Both the position numbers and the translations under genes were made by a program. Under the pieces are notes generated by a model, which did not search any database, was not told where the DNA came from, and worked only from the letters and a program-made list of their open reading frames with translations. Below are positions 10,536 to 19,274 of a stretch of 60,623 bases of DNA, piece after piece. The stretch's first letter is position 1. Each line of letters begins with the position of its first letter. Origin of the DNA: Anaerococcus lactolyticus ATCC 51172 (GTDB taxonomy: Bacteria > Bacillota > Clostridia > Tissierellales > Peptoniphilaceae); assembly GCF_000156575.1 (NCBI RefSeq), contig NZ_GG666044.1, positions 261,815 to 322,437 on the forward strand. Reading direction: 5' to 3'.

Positions 10536-10581
10536 TAGTTTGTAATTAAGTTAACTTAAAAAAATACACAAAGGAGATAAT

Positions 10582-11064
10582 ATGAAAAATTTTAATATTT
10601 TTGCTAAGGCTGCCCTTATTTTTGGTCTTGCCTTGGCTATGAGTGCATGTGGCAAGTCTAAGGCTGATGTCGAGGTTGGATCTGATAATTTGGTTAGTTT
10701 TGAGGAGACCGAGAAAGACTTTGTTGGTTCTTGCAAAAAATTAGCTTGGCCAGAGGGCTATGAGGTGCCTGAGCATTTGGATGATGTTAAGGATGCGAAT
10801 TTTGAGGCTGGTTATGGTAATACTAGGGCTAGCCAATATTGGGAAGCTGCTTGGCAAGAGGAGTGGCTAAATAATTATAAGACAAATCCAGAGAAGGCTA
10901 AGAAGGCTCTAAAGGAACTTGAAAAAGCTACCAGCATGCCTTACCTTGGCCCTGACAAGTGCGATGATAATACCAGAAAGGCTTTTAAGGATAGTCTAGA
11001 AAAGGCCAAGGCCGGTGACCCTTCTGGTTTTGAAGAAAATTTAAAATTAAACGACCCTAGATAA
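10582..11064 (+). CDS. Small secreted lipoprotein of unknown function
   Basis: 160 residues, preceded by AAAGGAG. Residues 1-23 form a lipoprotein signal peptide with lipobox LAMSAC; Cys23 would be lipidated. The mature part is charged and mainly helical, with two further cysteines (51 and 127) that could pair outside the cell, and aromatic-rich stretches such as YWEAAWQEEWLNNY. I recognise no family. It is monocistronic, facing the threonine operon across a shared terminator. Its function cannot be inferred from its neighbours. Confidence 0.85.
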   Translation: MKNFNIFAKAALIFGLALAMSACGKSKADVEVGSDNLVSFEETEKDFVGSCKKLAWPEGYEVPEHLDDVKDANFEAGYGNTRASQYWEAAWQEEWLNNYKTNPEKAKKALKELEKATSMPYLGPDKCDDNTRKAFKDSLEKAKAGDPSGFEENLKLNDPR

Positions 11065-11071
11065 GGGCATG

Positions 11072-11101
11072 AAAATAGACGAGGTCATCCTCGTCTATTT
11101 T
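11072..11101. terminator. Bidirectional terminator between lipoprotein gene and threonine operon
   Basis: Perfect 13-bp stem (11072-11084 with 11089-11101) and a TCAT loop. The A-rich and T-rich arms let it work for both converging genes. The TAA stop of the thrC::thrB gene (11100-11102) lies in the stem. Confidence 0.8.
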
Positions 11102-13394
11102 AGATTATAAAAGCTCCTTTTTTGTCGATAGCTAAGGCTTTTAGCTGGTAGGAGTTGGATAAGATTTCTAATTTTTCTCTTATTGCTTTTTCTGAAATAT
11201 CATCGTCTGCTTTTAAGACTAGCATTATTGTAGACCCTGCTCCACTTAGGTAGGAAGCAAGTACATCCGATTCTTTTATTATTTGCTCGATTTTTTCTAT
11301 TTCTGGGATTAGCTTATACCTATATGGTTGGTGGATTTTATCTTGAAGGGCAATTTTTAAATTGTTTTCATCTCCCGATTGCAAAGCTAAAACCAACATA
11401 GCTACTCTCGAAATATTGAAAACTGCATCAGCCTTTGGGTAAAATTCTGGCAAAACTTCTCTTGCTTCTTTGGTTGATAATTTAAAATCTGGTATTAGGG
11501 CCAAAAACTTAAATTTGTCTGAAATTCCCATTTTTTCAAGAAAGACTTCCTCATCTTCTAAAATAGAAACTATCGTCCCACCAAAGATGGCTGGGGCCAC
11601 GTTGTCTGGATGGCCTTCGATGGCTGTAGCGATTTTTAGGATTTCTTTTTTGTCAATGTCCCTTCCCATGACTAAAAAGGCTGCCATGATGCCCATGACT
11701 ATGCAGGCTGCAGATGAACCGAGGCCTCTTGATATAGGGATGTCTGCGTCTAGGTCAAAGGATATTGGCTTTGGGGTTTCCTTATAAGTATCAAAGGTCT
11801 TTTTGTAGGCCTGGTAGATGAGGTTTTCTTTTAAATTTTGTCGAAAGCCTTCATCGTCATTTGTAAGTTTAAATTCGCAAGTATTATATAGACCTACTGC
11901 CACTCCTAGGGCATCAAACCCAGGGCCTAGGTTAGCTGATGTGGCTGGGACTGATATCCTCTTGCCACGACCTGCAAATTTTAAAACTTCGTCTGCGATT
12001 TCATCTTTTTTGATTTTTGTCTTGTGGATGATTTTTTTGCCCTTTAATTTTCCAATTTCTCTTGGAATTTTTACACGAGTTTTCTCATAAAGGGTCTTTA
12101 TATTTTCAAATTCATCAGCTACTGGATTTTCGCCAAGGGCTTTTAGGACAGAGGAGGCAAACTTGTAAGGACTTGCAGTTGATAAGATCGCTACTTTAGA
12201 TAATCCCAGCTTGTCTACAACAGCCTTGGCCACACTTGTGTGAGGATCAATCAGGTAGCCCTCGTCTTGGTAGACTTTTTTTATGGTTTGTTCGGTGTCT
12301 TCCTTGGTGGCGTAGCCTGATAAAAATTCGGAAAAATCACAAGCAAAGGTGAAGGTTCCCTTTTCTTTCAAATCTCTCATCTTTGCTCTAACAACTTCTG
12401 CCGAGGACTTGTGATAGATGAGTCTTTCGAGGTTTGATGAAACTAGGATGTCCATAGATGGAGAGATGGTCTTGATGAGCTCTCTGTTAGCGTCATAGGT
12501 GCCTGTTGTGAAGAAGTCTGTCAATACATTGTTGTCATTTGAGGCAATTATTAGCTTGTCAACAGGTAGGCCCATTTGTTTGGCATAAAAGCCTGCCAAG
12601 ATGTCGCCAAAATTACCTGTTGGTACGCAAAATGAAAGTTTATCTCCCACTGATATTTTCTTATTATTTACCAAATTCGCATAGGAGTAAAAATAATAAA
12701 CTATCTGTGGGAGGAGCCTGCCGATATTTATAGAGTTGGCTGATGAAAGGTAGGTGTTTTTCTTTTTTAACTCTTTTTTTATCGCCTCATCATTAAAGAT
12801 TTTTTTGACTGCTGTTTGGGCATCGTCAAAGTTTCCATCAATAGCTATGACTTTTGAATTTAGGGAAGCAGTCGAGTCCATCTGGGTCTTTTGGATGTCG
12901 CTAACTCCTTCTGTTGGGTAGAGGACTAGGATATCGATGGCTTCTGTGTTATAAAAACCTTCTAGGGCTGCCTTGCCGGTATCTCCAGATGTGGCAGTTA
13001 AGATTAGGGTCTTATCCTTGATGCCAAGGGATTTTTTGGCATAGGCCAAAAGATTTGGCAAAAGACAGAGGGCAAAATCCTTAAAGGCTGAAGTCCTGCC
13101 ATGGTAGAGCTCTAGGTAGTAGTCTTTTTGACATGCTACTTTTACAATCTCATCTTCAAAGGTCTGGTAGGATTTTTCTATCAAGTAGAGAAGCTCGTCG
13201 CTATCAAAATCTGTTAGGTAAAGTGAGAGGACCTTGTGGGCCATCTCGGTATAAGTTAGGTTTAAATTTTCGCTGATGTCAAAGGTTGGAAAATATTCTG
13301 GTACAAAAAGTCCCCCATCGTCGGAAATGCCCTTTACGATGGCTTCTCTGGCTGAAATTCTCAAGAGAGAATCTCTTGTCGATAAAAATTTCAT
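11100..13394 (-). CDS. thrC-thrB: Threonine synthase-homoserine kinase fusion
   Basis: One 764-residue ORF carrying the last two steps of threonine synthesis. Residues 1 to ~455 are a PLP-dependent threonine synthase: FLSTRDSLLRISAREAI at the start, the PLP lysine in HGRTSAFKDF (Lys105), and SGDTGKAALEGF at 137-147. Residues ~477-764 are a GHMP homoserine kinase: VPATSANLGPGFDALG, the ATP-binding loop SRGLGSSAA (555-563), and a C-terminal SGAGSTIM motif. The two are usually separate genes of about 430 and 300 residues; here a basic linker (KGKKIIHKTKIKKDE) joins them. The ATG at 13394 overlaps the end of hom by four bases, so translation is probably coupled. By family knowledge, the kinase converts homoserine to O-phosphohomoserine and the synthase converts that to threonine. 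Confidence 0.93.
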   Translation of the reverse strand: MKFLSTRDSLLRISAREAIVKGISDDGGLFVPEYFPTFDISENLNLTYTEMAHKVLSLYLTDFDSDELLYLIEKSYQTFEDEIVKVACQKDYYLELYHGRTSAFKDFALCLLPNLLAYAKKSLGIKDKTLILTATSGDTGKAALEGFYNTEAIDILVLYPTEGVSDIQKTQMDSTASLNSKVIAIDGNFDDAQTAVKKIFNDEAIKKELKKKNTYLSSANSINIGRLLPQIVYYFYSYANLVNNKKISVGDKLSFCVPTGNFGDILAGFYAKQMGLPVDKLIIASNDNNVLTDFFTTGTYDANRELIKTISPSMDILVSSNLERLIYHKSSAEVVRAKMRDLKEKGTFTFACDFSEFLSGYATKEDTEQTIKKVYQDEGYLIDPHTSVAKAVVDKLGLSKVAILSTASPYKFASSVLKALGENPVADEFENIKTLYEKTRVKIPREIGKLKGKKIIHKTKIKKDEIADEVLKFAGRGKRISVPATSANLGPGFDALGVAVGLYNTCEFKLTNDDEGFRQNLKENLIYQAYKKTFDTYKETPKPISFDLDADIPISRGLGSSAACIVMGIMAAFLVMGRDIDKKEILKIATAIEGHPDNVAPAIFGGTIVSILEDEEVFLEKMGISDKFKFLALIPDFKLSTKEAREVLPEFYPKADAVFNISRVAMLVLALQSGDENNLKIALQDKIHQPYRYKLIPEIEKIEQIIKESDVLASYLSGAGSTIMLVLKADDDISEKAIREKLEILSNSYQLKALAIDKKGAFII

Positions 13395-14572
13395 AGCTCC
13401 TCCTCAATTTCTGCGACAAACACATCACTTAAAGCCGAAAGGATTGGTCTTAGGGTCTCAAAGTCGGTTTTTTTGGTGATTATTTGATGGTCATCTCCTA
13501 TTACTTTTTCATCCTCAATCAAGTCTTTTAAGGCTTTTGGGACAAGACTAGTCCTAAGGTAAAATTTATTTGACCTTGTGGCTTCTAGCTTATAGGAATT
13601 TGCCCCGTCATAAAAGGCAGGGATTTCTCTTTTTGATAAAATCCTCAAAAGGTCACGAATTACTGCATCGGCGGTTTCAAGTTTGCCTGCTCCTGGCCCC
13701 TTAAATTCATAGGCAGAAAAATTTTCGCCCCAAACCTTGATTGCGTTGGTTGCTTCAAAGGTCTTGGCAAAAAAATCATCCTTTAAAAAACTAGGGATGA
13801 CTGAGATATTGATCTTTCCATCTCTAAGCTCAGACTTTGCCAAGAGCCTAATTGTGTAACCCATGGCCTTGGCAAAGTCTAGGTCGGTTTTTTTGATATT
13901 TCCTATCCCAAAGGTAGGGATGGCATCTTCATTGATTTTTGAGTTGTAGATGAGGGATGATAGGATTCTTAGCTTTCTCATAGCATCAAAACCACCCACA
14001 TCTGCTGTTGGATCTGCCTCTGCAAATCCTAGGTCTTGGGCCTTTTTCAAAACTTTTTCGTAGGATGCTCCCTCTTCTTCCATTTTTGAAAGGATATAAT
14101 TAGAAGTCCCGTTCAAAATCCCATAGACCTTGGTCATTTCATTAAAAAGTGCCTCTTCCATCAGAGGGTGGATTAGGGGAATAGCTCCGGCTACTGCAGC
14201 CTCATAGGCGAAGTAAACCCCATTTTCTCTTGCAAGATCATTTAGGTTTTCGAAATATTTTGAGACTACAGCCTTGTTGGCAGTTACAATATTTTTTCCT
14301 GCCTTCATTAGCTTTATTATTCGCTCATAAGTTTCATCAAAGCTTGATGTCACGTCAATTACTGTGTCCACGTCTGATGATAATATTTTTTCAAAATCAT
14401 CTGTAAATATAAGGTCTTTTTTGAAAGGCGACCTTTTTTTGTCCTTGTTCTTTATAAGGGCGTAGGCAAGGTCTAGGTCAAAATTATTTTGCCTAAGCCT
14501 CGCTCTTTTTTTGTATAAAATCTCTTCGACACCTGTACCAACTGTGCCAAAGCCCATTAAGGCAATTTTCAA
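13391..14572 (-). CDS. hom: Homoserine dehydrogenase
   Basis: Reduces aspartate semialdehyde to homoserine with NAD(P)H. I place the start at a TTG codon (14572), with GGAGG six bases upstream and the nucleotide-binding GFGTVG at residues 7-12; this gives 393 residues. The longer ORF to 14644 would only read through the end of asd. Family signatures are the TANKAVVSKY segment, GILNGTSNYILSKMEEEG and DPTADVGGFDA. The last ~80 residues form an ACT-like regulatory region, consistent with threonine feedback. The start is one base past the asd stop and the RBS lies inside the asd end, so the two are translationally coupled. Confidence 0.93.
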   Translation of the reverse strand: MKIALMGFGTVGTGVEEILYKKRARLRQNNFDLDLAYALIKNKDKKRSPFKKDLIFTDDFEKILSSDVDTVIDVTSSFDETYERIIKLMKAGKNIVTANKAVVSKYFENLNDLARENGVYFAYEAAVAGAIPLIHPLMEEALFNEMTKVYGILNGTSNYILSKMEEEGASYEKVLKKAQDLGFAEADPTADVGGFDAMRKLRILSSLIYNSKINEDAIPTFGIGNIKKTDLDFAKAMGYTIRLLAKSELRDGKINISVIPSFLKDDFFAKTFEATNAIKVWGENFSAYEFKGPGAGKLETADAVIRDLLRILSKREIPAFYDGANSYKLEATRSNKFYLRTSLVPKALKDLIEDEKVIGDDHQIITKKTDFETLRPILSALSDVFVAEIEEEL

Positions 14573-14573
14573 A

Positions 14574-15551
14574 TCAATCCTCCAGCAATTTTTTTGCAAT
14601 TTGTACTGCGTTGGTTGCGGCTCCCTTTCTGATATTGTCAGCACAAGACCATAGATTTAAGCCATTTGCCACAGTGAAATCACGCCTAATCCTGCCAACA
14701 AAGACTTCATTCTTGCCAGCTGCCATCAGTGGCATTGGATATATTGCGTTTGCCAAATCATCTTGTAGGACCATGCCAGGGTAGGTTCCTATGATTTTCT
14801 TCACATCTTCAACTTCGAAAGGCTTTTCCACTTCAACATTGATGGAAATGGAGTGGGAAAATTTTACTGGCACACGAACTGTAGTGGCAGTGACAAGGAT
14901 GGAATCATCGTGAAGAATTTTTTTGGTTTCATTAATCATTTTCATTTCTTCCTTGGTGTAGCCATTTTCCAAAAATGAATCAATTTGAGGGATGCAGTTG
15001 TTTTGGATTGGGTACTTGTAGGCGAGCTTTGTGCCATTTTCCAAATCTGAAATTCCCTTTAGACCAGAGCCGGAAACAGATTGGTAGGTAGAATAGATTA
15101 CCCTTTTGATCTTGTATTTATCATGGATTGGCTTTAGGGGAAGGACTGATTGGATAGTAGAACAATTTGGGTTTGCGATGATGCCCTTGTTGGTTTTGAT
15201 GTCATCGGGATTTATTTCTGGCACAACTAGGGGCACTTCTGGGTCCATCCTGAAGGCAGAAGAATTGTCAACAACTGTGACACCAGCCTTGGCTGCAAGG
15301 GGTGCAAATTTTTCGCTAACAGAAGCTCCTGCAGAAAAAAGTGCGATTTTAATATTCCTTCCCTCAAAAGAGTCTTCTTTTAATTCTTCGACTGTGTACT
15401 CTTTGCCAGCGTACTCAATTTTTTTGCCGGCAGATTTCTTTGAACTGAATAAGTAAAGCTTATCGATTGGAAAATTTTCTTCACTTAAGACTTTTAACAT
15501 CATTGACCCTACGAGTCCTGTTGCTCCTACTACTGCTAGGTTTACCTTCAT
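14574..15551 (-). CDS. asd: Aspartate-semialdehyde dehydrogenase
   Basis: 325 residues. NADPH-dependent reduction of aspartyl phosphate to aspartate semialdehyde. The start at 15551 has AAGGAGG six bases upstream; the longer ORF start at 15620 is inside lysC. GATGLVG (9-15) binds the nucleotide, Cys130 in ANPNCSTIQ is the catalytic cysteine, and the histidine in RVPVKFSHS is the likely general base. It starts one base after the lysC stop. No dapA-like gene is nearby, so this copy serves the threonine branch here. Confidence 0.94.
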   Translation of the reverse strand: MKVNLAVVGATGLVGSMMLKVLSEENFPIDKLYLFSSKKSAGKKIEYAGKEYTVEELKEDSFEGRNIKIALFSAGASVSEKFAPLAAKAGVTVVDNSSAFRMDPEVPLVVPEINPDDIKTNKGIIANPNCSTIQSVLPLKPIHDKYKIKRVIYSTYQSVSGSGLKGISDLENGTKLAYKYPIQNNCIPQIDSFLENGYTKEEMKMINETKKILHDDSILVTATTVRVPVKFSHSISINVEVEKPFEVEDVKKIIGTYPGMVLQDDLANAIYPMPLMAAGKNEVFVGRIRRDFTVANGLNLWSCADNIRKGAATNAVQIAKKLLED

Positions 15552-15552
15552 C

Positions 15553-16860
15553 CTAGACCTCCTTATAGAATTCATCATAAATTGATTGGATTGCTTTTTC
15601 AAAATCCTTAGTTTCGACACCGATTATAATATTTATTTCGCTAGAGCCCTGGCTTATCATCTTGATATTTACGCCTTCTCTCGCAAGGGCCGTAAAAGTC
15701 CTAGAAGACACACCTTTTTCCTTGATCATGCCCCTGCCCACAACTGCGATGAGGGAGATGTCTCTTTCCCAAGAGATGCTATCAACATTTAAGTAAATTT
15801 TAAGTTCCTCAAGGACCTTGTTTAGCTTTGGTGTGATGTAGGAATCTGCCACGAGGACAGAAACCGAGTCAATGCTTGAAGGCATGTGCTCAATAGAAAT
15901 ATCATTTGACTCAAAAACTGTGGTTAGCTTTCTAAAAAAGTCCTTTTCACTGTTCATATTCACTTTTTCTAGGTTGATAACTGTGAAATCTTTTTTGCCA
16001 GTTATACCTGTTAGGATATTTTTATTTTTGATGTCACACTTGGATAAGATAAGGGTGCCTGGCTTGTCTGGTTTGTTGGTATTTTTAATATTTATCGGGA
16101 TATTTTTATCCCTAAGTGGGAAGATTGCCTCTTCGTGGAGGACGTTGGCTCCCATGTAGGAGAGCTCTCTGAGTTCCTTGTAGGTAATAGTGCCGATTGG
16201 GGCAGGATTTTTTACAATCCTAGGATCGGCAACCAAAAATCCTGATACATCTGTGAAATTTTCGTACATATCAGCGCCAAGAGCTGCTGCAATAACAGAG
16301 CCTGTCACATCAGATCCACCTCGTGAGAAGGTCTTGACCTTGCCATCTTCCATTCCATAAAATCCTGGAATAACTGCCTTTTCATGGTTGGCTAAGACTT
16401 TTTCAATCGCATCTTGCGACCTTTTTAGGTCCAAAACCCCGTCAGTAAAGACAATCAAATCCTTGGCATCAACAAAGTCATAACCAATAAAAGAAGCAAG
16501 GACTTGGGCACTCATATATTCCCCACGACTTATGACAAAGTCGTAGCTAGCCCCCTTGCTTATCTCTTCCTTGACTTCGGCAAGGATTTTGTCAATGTCT
16601 ATAAGCAAAGAAAGATCATCAACAATATTTTTATAAACATCCTCGATGATCTTGTAAACTTCATTAAAATTTAGGTCATGGTTACTTAGCTGGTGGCACA
16701 TGGCAAGCAGGTCTGTGACCTTGTGGTTATTATTAACACCCTTTCCAGGCGCAGAAACAACGATATACCTACGAGCATCGTCTGCAAAAATAATATCCCT
16801 AACTTTTTTTAGTTGGACAGCATCAGCTAGTGAACTTCCTCCAAATTTAGCAACTTTCAT
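15553..16860 (-). CDS. lysC: Aspartate kinase
   Basis: 435 residues, first enzyme of the pathway: phosphorylates aspartate with ATP. KFGGSS (5-10) and FSRGGSDVTGSVIA mark the kinase domain; residues from ~285 on hold two ACT domains, the usual site of feedback inhibition by end products. The RBS is AAGGGGAAG. It is first in the lysC-asd-hom-thrCB operon, so threonine is the likely effector, though this cannot be read from sequence. There is no internal second start typical of two-subunit LysC. Confidence 0.93.
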   Translation of the reverse strand: MKVAKFGGSSLADAVQLKKVRDIIFADDARRYIVVSAPGKGVNNNHKVTDLLAMCHQLSNHDLNFNEVYKIIEDVYKNIVDDLSLLIDIDKILAEVKEEISKGASYDFVISRGEYMSAQVLASFIGYDFVDAKDLIVFTDGVLDLKRSQDAIEKVLANHEKAVIPGFYGMEDGKVKTFSRGGSDVTGSVIAAALGADMYENFTDVSGFLVADPRIVKNPAPIGTITYKELRELSYMGANVLHEEAIFPLRDKNIPINIKNTNKPDKPGTLILSKCDIKNKNILTGITGKKDFTVINLEKVNMNSEKDFFRKLTTVFESNDISIEHMPSSIDSVSVLVADSYITPKLNKVLEELKIYLNVDSISWERDISLIAVVGRGMIKEKGVSSRTFTALAREGVNIKMISQGSSEINIIIGVETKDFEKAIQSIYDEFYKEV

Positions 16861-16955
16861 CTTCTTCCCCTTTTGAATTAATATTAAATCGCCTGTGGCG
16901 AATATTTTTTAAAGATTGCCATATGCTGGCAGAAATCTTATGAGCAATTTTAAAA

Positions 16956-16984
16956 ACTATACGTTAATTTAGCACTGTTGTCAA
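16956..16984 (-). promoter_or_regulatory. Promoter of lysC-asd-hom-thrCB
   Basis: Minus strand: TTGACA (16979-16984), 17-bp spacer, TATAGT (16956-16961). This is a near-consensus housekeeping promoter with start expected near 16949. Confidence 0.85.
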
Positions 16985-17133
16985 TTAAATGAAAACTACA
17001 TTAAATAGATAAGAACGTATGGGGTGTTGGAAAATAAATAAAAATTACGAAAAAAATTCTGTTATCTCAATTAAAATTATAAAAAAATTTCTGTGGTCTC
17101 AATTATAATTATAAGCGAAAAATTATTAAACAT

Positions 17134-17189
17134 AAAAAGGCCTTTAACCCAGCCCCCATCCTTGCTGGATGTCGGAGCCGAGTCAAAGG
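17134..17189 (-). terminator. Terminator of the XRE-DUF3169-ABC operon
   Basis: Long imperfect stem: CCTTTGACTC at the 5' side pairs with GGGTTAAAGG, with an inner CATCC/GGATG stem, followed on the minus strand by a T-run. It starts about 8 bases after the permease stop. Confidence 0.75.
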
Positions 17190-17197
17190 TCCTTTCT

Positions 17198-18397
17198 TTA
17201 TTTTTTCTTTCTTTTCCTTGTGAAAAAGGATGCAGCCGAATAATTTAAAATGTGTTTTTTGTAGACCTTGGATGCTAGGATGTAGGAAATATAAAGACTT
17301 GCCACTAAAATTATTATGGAAATCCCACCTTCTATTATGCCACAATTTCCCTTTATCAACCTCAAAGGCATGAAAAATACAGAAATGTATGGCACATAGG
17401 AAGCGATTTTTACAAAAATATTTACAGGTCTATTCATAAAAATCATGGCAACCATGAAGGCAGCAACAATTGTGATCATTAAAGGACTGGCGACCTTAGA
17501 GGCATCTTCTTGTTTGCTTGCAAGAGAGCCTAGCATGGCGGCTATTATCATGTATGCCAAGAGGCTTAGGATTATAAAAATAAAAATTTCTGCGATTAGC
17601 ATTAGACTTCTTTGGTCAAGACTTATGTTGATTTTTATCATATCCAATAAGCCCTTGGATTTGGCAATAAAATAGGAAATAGCTCCTAAAATTATATAGA
17701 TAAGCGAATGGACGATGATGGCGAAGAAATTGCCCAAAATCTTCCCTGCGAAGTAGTCCTTAGCTGATACTGACGAAAAGATAAATTCAATCATCTTTGA
17801 TCCTTTTTCTGTGGCTATATCCACAACAAGGACGTTTGAATACATGATTAGCATAAAGTACATGAACATCAAGAGAATGAAGTATGAAGCATAGACCATT
17901 ATGCTCTTGCCCTTATCAAGCTGGTTTATTTTCACATCTGCCTTTGTCGAAAAAATCCCTACTTGCTTGTCATTTAGACCTGCATTTTTGATGTTGATGG
18001 CATTTTGGATTTCATTGGCAAGAAGGGGCAATTTTGAAAGGGCATTTCCGCCCATGGTTTTAGTCTCGATAGTAAGTTTTACCTGACCTTTTGATTCTAT
18101 AATTTCTCCGTAAGACTCGATTTTTTCTGCTTTTAAGGCCTTTTCTGCCACTTCTTTTGAAACTATTTTATATTCATTTTCCATTCCCTTAAAGAAGGGG
18201 CTAATATTTTCATCTGCTACTATTTGGTATTTATGACCGTCACTGCCAAGCTTGGCATCATCTGACTTTGCTAGAAAATATGATATGCCAGCAGGAATTA
18301 GCATTACAAGGATTGGGATAAAAATCATGGCCCAAAAGGCAGGTGATTTTATTTGTTTTTTGAAGGAGTCTAGGGCGACTATTAATTTTCTATTCAT
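17198..18397 (-). CDS. ABC-2 type transporter permease (NatB-like)
   Basis: About 399 residues from the ATG at 18397, preceded by AAAGGTGG; the ORF track-length version from 18427 would lie deeper inside the ATPase gene. One N-terminal membrane helix (FWAMIFIPILVMLIPAGISYF) is followed by a ~150-residue extracytoplasmic domain, then about five helices (YASYFILLMFMYFMLIMY, FFAIIVHSLIYIILG, LIAEIFIFIILSLLAYMI and others). This is the ABC-2/NatB architecture used for sodium or peptide export. It overlaps the end of the ATPase gene by 8 bases. The tail RKRKKK is basic and cytoplasmic. The substrate is unknown. Confidence 0.88.
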   Translation of the reverse strand: MNRKLIVALDSFKKQIKSPAFWAMIFIPILVMLIPAGISYFLAKSDDAKLGSDGHKYQIVADENISPFFKGMENEYKIVSKEVAEKALKAEKIESYGEIIESKGQVKLTIETKTMGGNALSKLPLLANEIQNAINIKNAGLNDKQVGIFSTKADVKINQLDKGKSIMVYASYFILLMFMYFMLIMYSNVLVVDIATEKGSKMIEFIFSSVSAKDYFAGKILGNFFAIIVHSLIYIILGAISYFIAKSKGLLDMIKINISLDQRSLMLIAEIFIFIILSLLAYMIIAAMLGSLASKQEDASKVASPLMITIVAAFMVAMIFMNRPVNIFVKIASYVPYISVFFMPLRLIKGNCGIIEGGISIIILVASLYISYILASKVYKKHILNYSAASFFTRKRKKK

Positions 18398-19274
18398 TTT
18401 CTTCCACCTTTCTAGCAAAGATTTCATTTAGGCTTGGGGGTTCTTGGCTAAACATTTCAAGGTAGCCAAGTTTTTCTACAAGTTTCTCAAAAATTTTCCT
18501 TCCATCTTCTTCCTTTGCTAACCTTATTGTCCAAAGATTACTTTCTCTTTTTAGATCATAATCTGGGAAAATCTCTGATAAATTCTCTTCTGTCCTTACT
18601 TTGACTAGGTCCTTTTCATAGGAATTTCTAATCTCATTTGGAGAACCATTTAGGACAATTTTTCCATTTTTTAGCATGATAATCCTGTCGCAAAGGTATT
18701 CGACATTTTCCATGTTGTGGGAAGAGAAAATTATAGTTGTGCCTTGTGCGTTGATTTCTTTGATTATTCCCATCAAGAGATTGGCATTGTAAGGATCAAG
18801 ACCTGAAAAAGGCTCGTCTAGGATAAGAAATTCTGGCTTATAGATAAGGCTTGCCAAAAGCTGGACTTTTTGCTGGTTGCCCTTAGATAGGGATTTTATT
18901 TTATCATCCAGACTTCCTTTTATTTCAAAACGGTCAAAGTAGGATTGTAGAGTCTTCTCATCGAGATTTTTCATTTGGTTGAGCCTTGCGAAAAATTTTA
19001 CCTCTTCCCTGATGGTTTTCTTTGGTGAAAGCGAGCGTTCTTCTGGGAGAAAGCCAATTTTTTCTAGGGGAACTTTACTCATTTTCTCCCCTTCATAGAG
19101 GATTTCTCCGTCAAAGTGGTCGTAGAAGTTCATCATAGAACGGAAAAGTGTAGACTTGCCCGCCCCATTTTGACCGATAACTCCAAAAAGTTCGCCTTTT
19201 TGGACTTCAAAAGTCACGTCATCAAGAGCCTTGAGCTCTCCAAAGTTTTTAGATAAGTTTTTTATTTCAATCAT
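18390..19274 (-). CDS. ABC transporter ATP-binding protein (NatA-like)
   Basis: 294 residues. Walker A GQNGAGKS (34-41), signature LSKGNQQ (129-135), Walker B FLILDEP (149-155) and an H-loop in IIFSSHNMENVEYLCDRI. The C-terminal ~75 residues form the extension common in NatA/CcmA-type exporters. ATG overlaps the preceding TGA (ATGA), so it is coupled to the DUF3169-like gene, and its own end overlaps the permease start. It powers the partner permease on the inner face of the membrane. Confidence 0.92.
   Translation of the reverse strand: MIEIKNLSKNFGELKALDDVTFEVQKGELFGVIGQNGAGKSTLFRSMMNFYDHFDGEILYEGEKMSKVPLEKIGFLPEERSLSPKKTIREEVKFFARLNQMKNLDEKTLQSYFDRFEIKGSLDDKIKSLSKGNQQKVQLLASLIYKPEFLILDEPFSGLDPYNANLLMGIIKEINAQGTTIIFSSHNMENVEYLCDRIIMLKNGKIVLNGSPNEIRNSYEKDLVKVRTEENLSEIFPDYDLKRESNLWTIRLAKEEDGRKIFEKLVEKLGYLEMFSQEPPSLNEIFARKVEENE

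Larger units (their letters stand above)
10319..10581. other. Divergent intergenic region
   Basis: AT-rich spacer between the surface-protein operon (minus) and the small lipoprotein (plus). It holds the minus promoter at 10331-10359 and a plus-strand TATAAT at 10530-10535 without a good -35 partner. An imperfect inverted repeat (GCAGTAAAT and ATTTTACAGC, roughly 10386-10415) lies between them. No ORF with an RBS was found. Confidence 0.5.
16861..17197 (-). other. Leader and promoter region of the threonine operon
   Basis: Contains, from the lysC side: a ~95-nt leader, the promoter at 16956-16984, an AT-rich stretch, and the terminator of the ABC operon at 17134-17189. The leader can form two hairpins: GATTTCTGCCA/TGGCAATC (about 16914-16941) and TCGCC/GGCGA (about 16889-16903). 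Neither has a clear T-run, and no riboswitch consensus was recognised. Confidence 0.6.

Noticed and set aside
13391-14644. Homoserine dehydrogenase starting at 14644
   Set aside because: That would add 24 unrelated residues read inside asd; the TTG at 14572 has GGAGG and begins directly at the Rossmann fold.
16861-16955. Lysine riboswitch or T-box before lysC
   Set aside because: The leader is too short and shows none of the conserved L-box or T-box elements.
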